Below are positions 62,843 to 64,000 of a DNA stretch of 64,000 nt, piece after piece (the first letter of the stretch is position 1; each line of letters begins with the position of its first letter). Under the pieces are notes generated by a model that had not been told where the DNA came from, ran no database searches, and saw nothing but the letters and a program-made list of their open reading frames with translations. The DNA lies in contig NZ_CP162599.1 of the NCBI RefSeq assembly GCF_040958695.1, positions 2,948,001-3,012,000 on the forward strand. The letters run 5' to 3'. This DNA is from Ornithinibacillus sp. 4-3 (lineage in GTDB: Bacteria > Bacillota > Bacilli > Bacillales > Amphibacillaceae). The translations under genes were made by a program, and so were the position numbers.

Positions 62843-64000
62843 TTATCCATCTACTGCAAACAAGGCATTAAATGCTTCTGTCATTACTGGGTGATTATAT
62901 ACCTGATCTCTTAAATACGTATAAGGAATATCAAAATCCATAGCTAACTTTATCAGATTAATTATTTCTGGGGACTCAGGTCCAAACAGACTGGCACCTA
63001 GAATTTTATTTGTCTGTTTATCGATAACCACTTTAAATATTCCCCGCAAGTCATTAATTACATGCGCTCTAGGATGAGATGCAACTGGCATCTTCCCTTC
63101 TACGATAATATATCCCTTCTCTTCTGCTTCTTTCGCTGTAAGTCCTACTCTAGAAAAAGGAGGATCAATGAAAATAGAATAAGGTATATTTTTTCGACTT
63201 TCTAAAGTATATTTTTTATCGCCAAATAGATAGTCCTCCACAATTCGATCGTCATCTAGCGAGATATACGTGAATTGCATTTCTCCTCGTACATCACCAA
63301 GTGCCCATACATTATTCGCTGTTGTTTCAAGATGTTTATTAACCTTAATTGCTTCTTTTTCTGTAAGCTCAATCGTTGTATTTTCAAGCTCAAGATTTTT
63401 CACATTGGGTTTTCTGCCAGTAGCAAGCAACACTGCATTCGCCTTTACCGTTTTATCATTGGATAATGAAATCGAAACCTCATCTTTACTTAACTCATTG
63501 ATTTCCTCTGCTCTAGCTCCAAATATAAAACAAATCCCTTTTTCTTCCATCTCCTTCTGAACTTCTGCAGTAATTTCATGATCTTCACCAACCAAGAGTT
63601 CTTCATCAGGAGTAATTACCGTGACCTGGGAGCCAAAGCTTCGATACATCGAAGCGTATTCCATTCCAATATATCCTCCACCTATAATCGCAAGGTTTGG
63701 CGGAAGCTCTTTACGCTTAATCAAGGACGTACTTGTATAGATTTTATCTAAGGTTAGATCTCCTTTAATCGATGGAATATTGCTGATTGCACCTGTATTG
63801 ATAAAAATATGTTCAGCTGTTAAAACCTCCGTACTTCCATTTAACTCTATTTCTACCTCTTTATCAGAACGAAATTTTGCTTCAGAATCATAAATAGTAA
63901 TATTTCTATTATCAGCTAAGCTTTTGTAGTTTTTCTCACGTAGTACTTCCACCACATTGTCTTTTCTTTCTATCGCTTCTTGATAAGGAATACCCTTCAA
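62843..64000 (-). CDS. FAD-dependent disulfide oxidoreductase, MerA/RclA-like (5' end outside window)
   Basis: The last 385 residues of a pyridine nucleotide-disulfide oxidoreductase; the start and the redox-active cysteine pair are beyond the right edge. Seen: IFINTGAISNIPSIKG, NAD(P)-binding LAIIGGGYIGMEYASMYRSFGSQVTVI, FAD-contact VLLATGRKPN and VWALGDVRGEMQFTYISLDD, and the dimer domain with IDPPFSRVGLTAKEAEEKG and YNHPVMTEAFNALF. The last motif takes the place of the HPTxSE active-site loop. Most like RclA/YkgC and hypothiocyanous acid reductases, which protect against reactive chlorine species; the substrate is not certain. Confidence 0.85.
   Translation of the reverse strand: MKGIPYQEAIERKDNVVEVLREKNYKSLADNRNITIYDSEAKFRSDKEVEIELNGSTEVLTAEHIFINTGAISNIPSIKGDLTLDKIYTSTSLIKRKELPPNLAIIGGGYIGMEYASMYRSFGSQVTVITPDEELLVGEDHEITAEVQKEMEEKGICFIFGARAEEINELSKDEVSISLSNDKTVKANAVLLATGRKPNVKNLELENTTIELTEKEAIKVNKHLETTANNVWALGDVRGEMQFTYISLDDDRIVEDYLFGDKKYTLESRKNIPYSIFIDPPFSRVGLTAKEAEEKGYIIVEGKMPVASHPRAHVINDLRGIFKVVIDKQTNKILGASLFGPESPEIINLIKLAMDFDIPYTYLRDQVYNHPVMTEAFNALFAVDG

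Overview
The window is a low-GC Firmicutes chromosome segment. The strong AGGAGG-type ribosome sites, T-box and TPP leaders, RocR/RocA/RocD genes, a Wzz/BY-kinase/CpsB operon and a bacterial sodium channel point to a halophilic or alkaliphilic member of the Bacillaceae, probably close to Oceanobacillus or Virgibacillus. The genus is an inference. No rRNA, tRNA, CRISPR array, prophage or replication origin was seen.

Layout. 50-4197: the start of an exopolysaccharide/capsule operon (Wzz-like adaptor, tyrosine kinase, PHP-type phosphatase) faces an SGNH-like exported protein and an LCP ligase. 4242-5324: three small metabolic genes. 5469-5713: an orphan promoter and terminator that may bound a small RNA. 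5711-10914: a two-component system with an ABC transporter that looks like an antimicrobial-peptide sensing and detoxification module, with a palindromic operator before the transporter promoter. 11058-13634: a DUF418 membrane-protein gene broken by a tnpB-only IS200/IS605-type element. 13802-16239: a second two-component system. 16279-23684: a LOG protein, a GyrI-like protein, a serine hydrolase with a peptide-binding lipoprotein, an Lrp regulator opposite an EamA exporter, a small lipoprotein and an ABM-domain protein. 23794-28291: a third two-component system downstream of an ABC-2 exporter of the bacitracin/lantibiotic-immunity type. 28445-32097: a complete TPP-riboswitch operon thiW-thiD-thiM-thiE-tenA. 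32106-38277: argH, rocD and rocA, with a divergent RocR-like regulator. 38453-47137: mixed genes, including a methionine aminopeptidase, two exported lipoproteins, a Vat-like acetyltransferase, a YdcF protein, a NaChBac-type channel and a GNAT-DUF6994 fusion. 47386-53720: a methyltransferase, a MutS2-like ATPase behind a long attenuator-like leader, and trpE-trpG behind a tRNA-Trp T-box. 53827-56716: a cyclase-family gene with an in-frame stop, a cysteine-desulfurase-like enzyme and a GntR regulator. 56953-64000: small exported proteins, YkoP/YkoN-like proteins, a phosphodiesterase gene split by an in-frame stop, a structured non-coding element, NagZ and a partial disulfide-type flavoprotein reductase.

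How the parts work together. Several blocks are plainly about envelope stress and antibiotics: two ABC modules with their own two-component systems, a Vat-like enzyme, and a MutS2-like protein whose leader has short ORFs, a terminator and a competing hairpin, as in leaders of ribosome-protecting resistance genes. The RocR-like protein lacks the sigma-54 contact loop (GAFTGA) and the normal Walker B. No -24/-12 promoter was found before rocA or rocD, while a plausible sigma-A promoter was found for rocA, which suggests a rewired arginine/ornithine regulon. Three loci are visibly decayed: the DUF418 gene, the cyclase and the phosphodiesterase.
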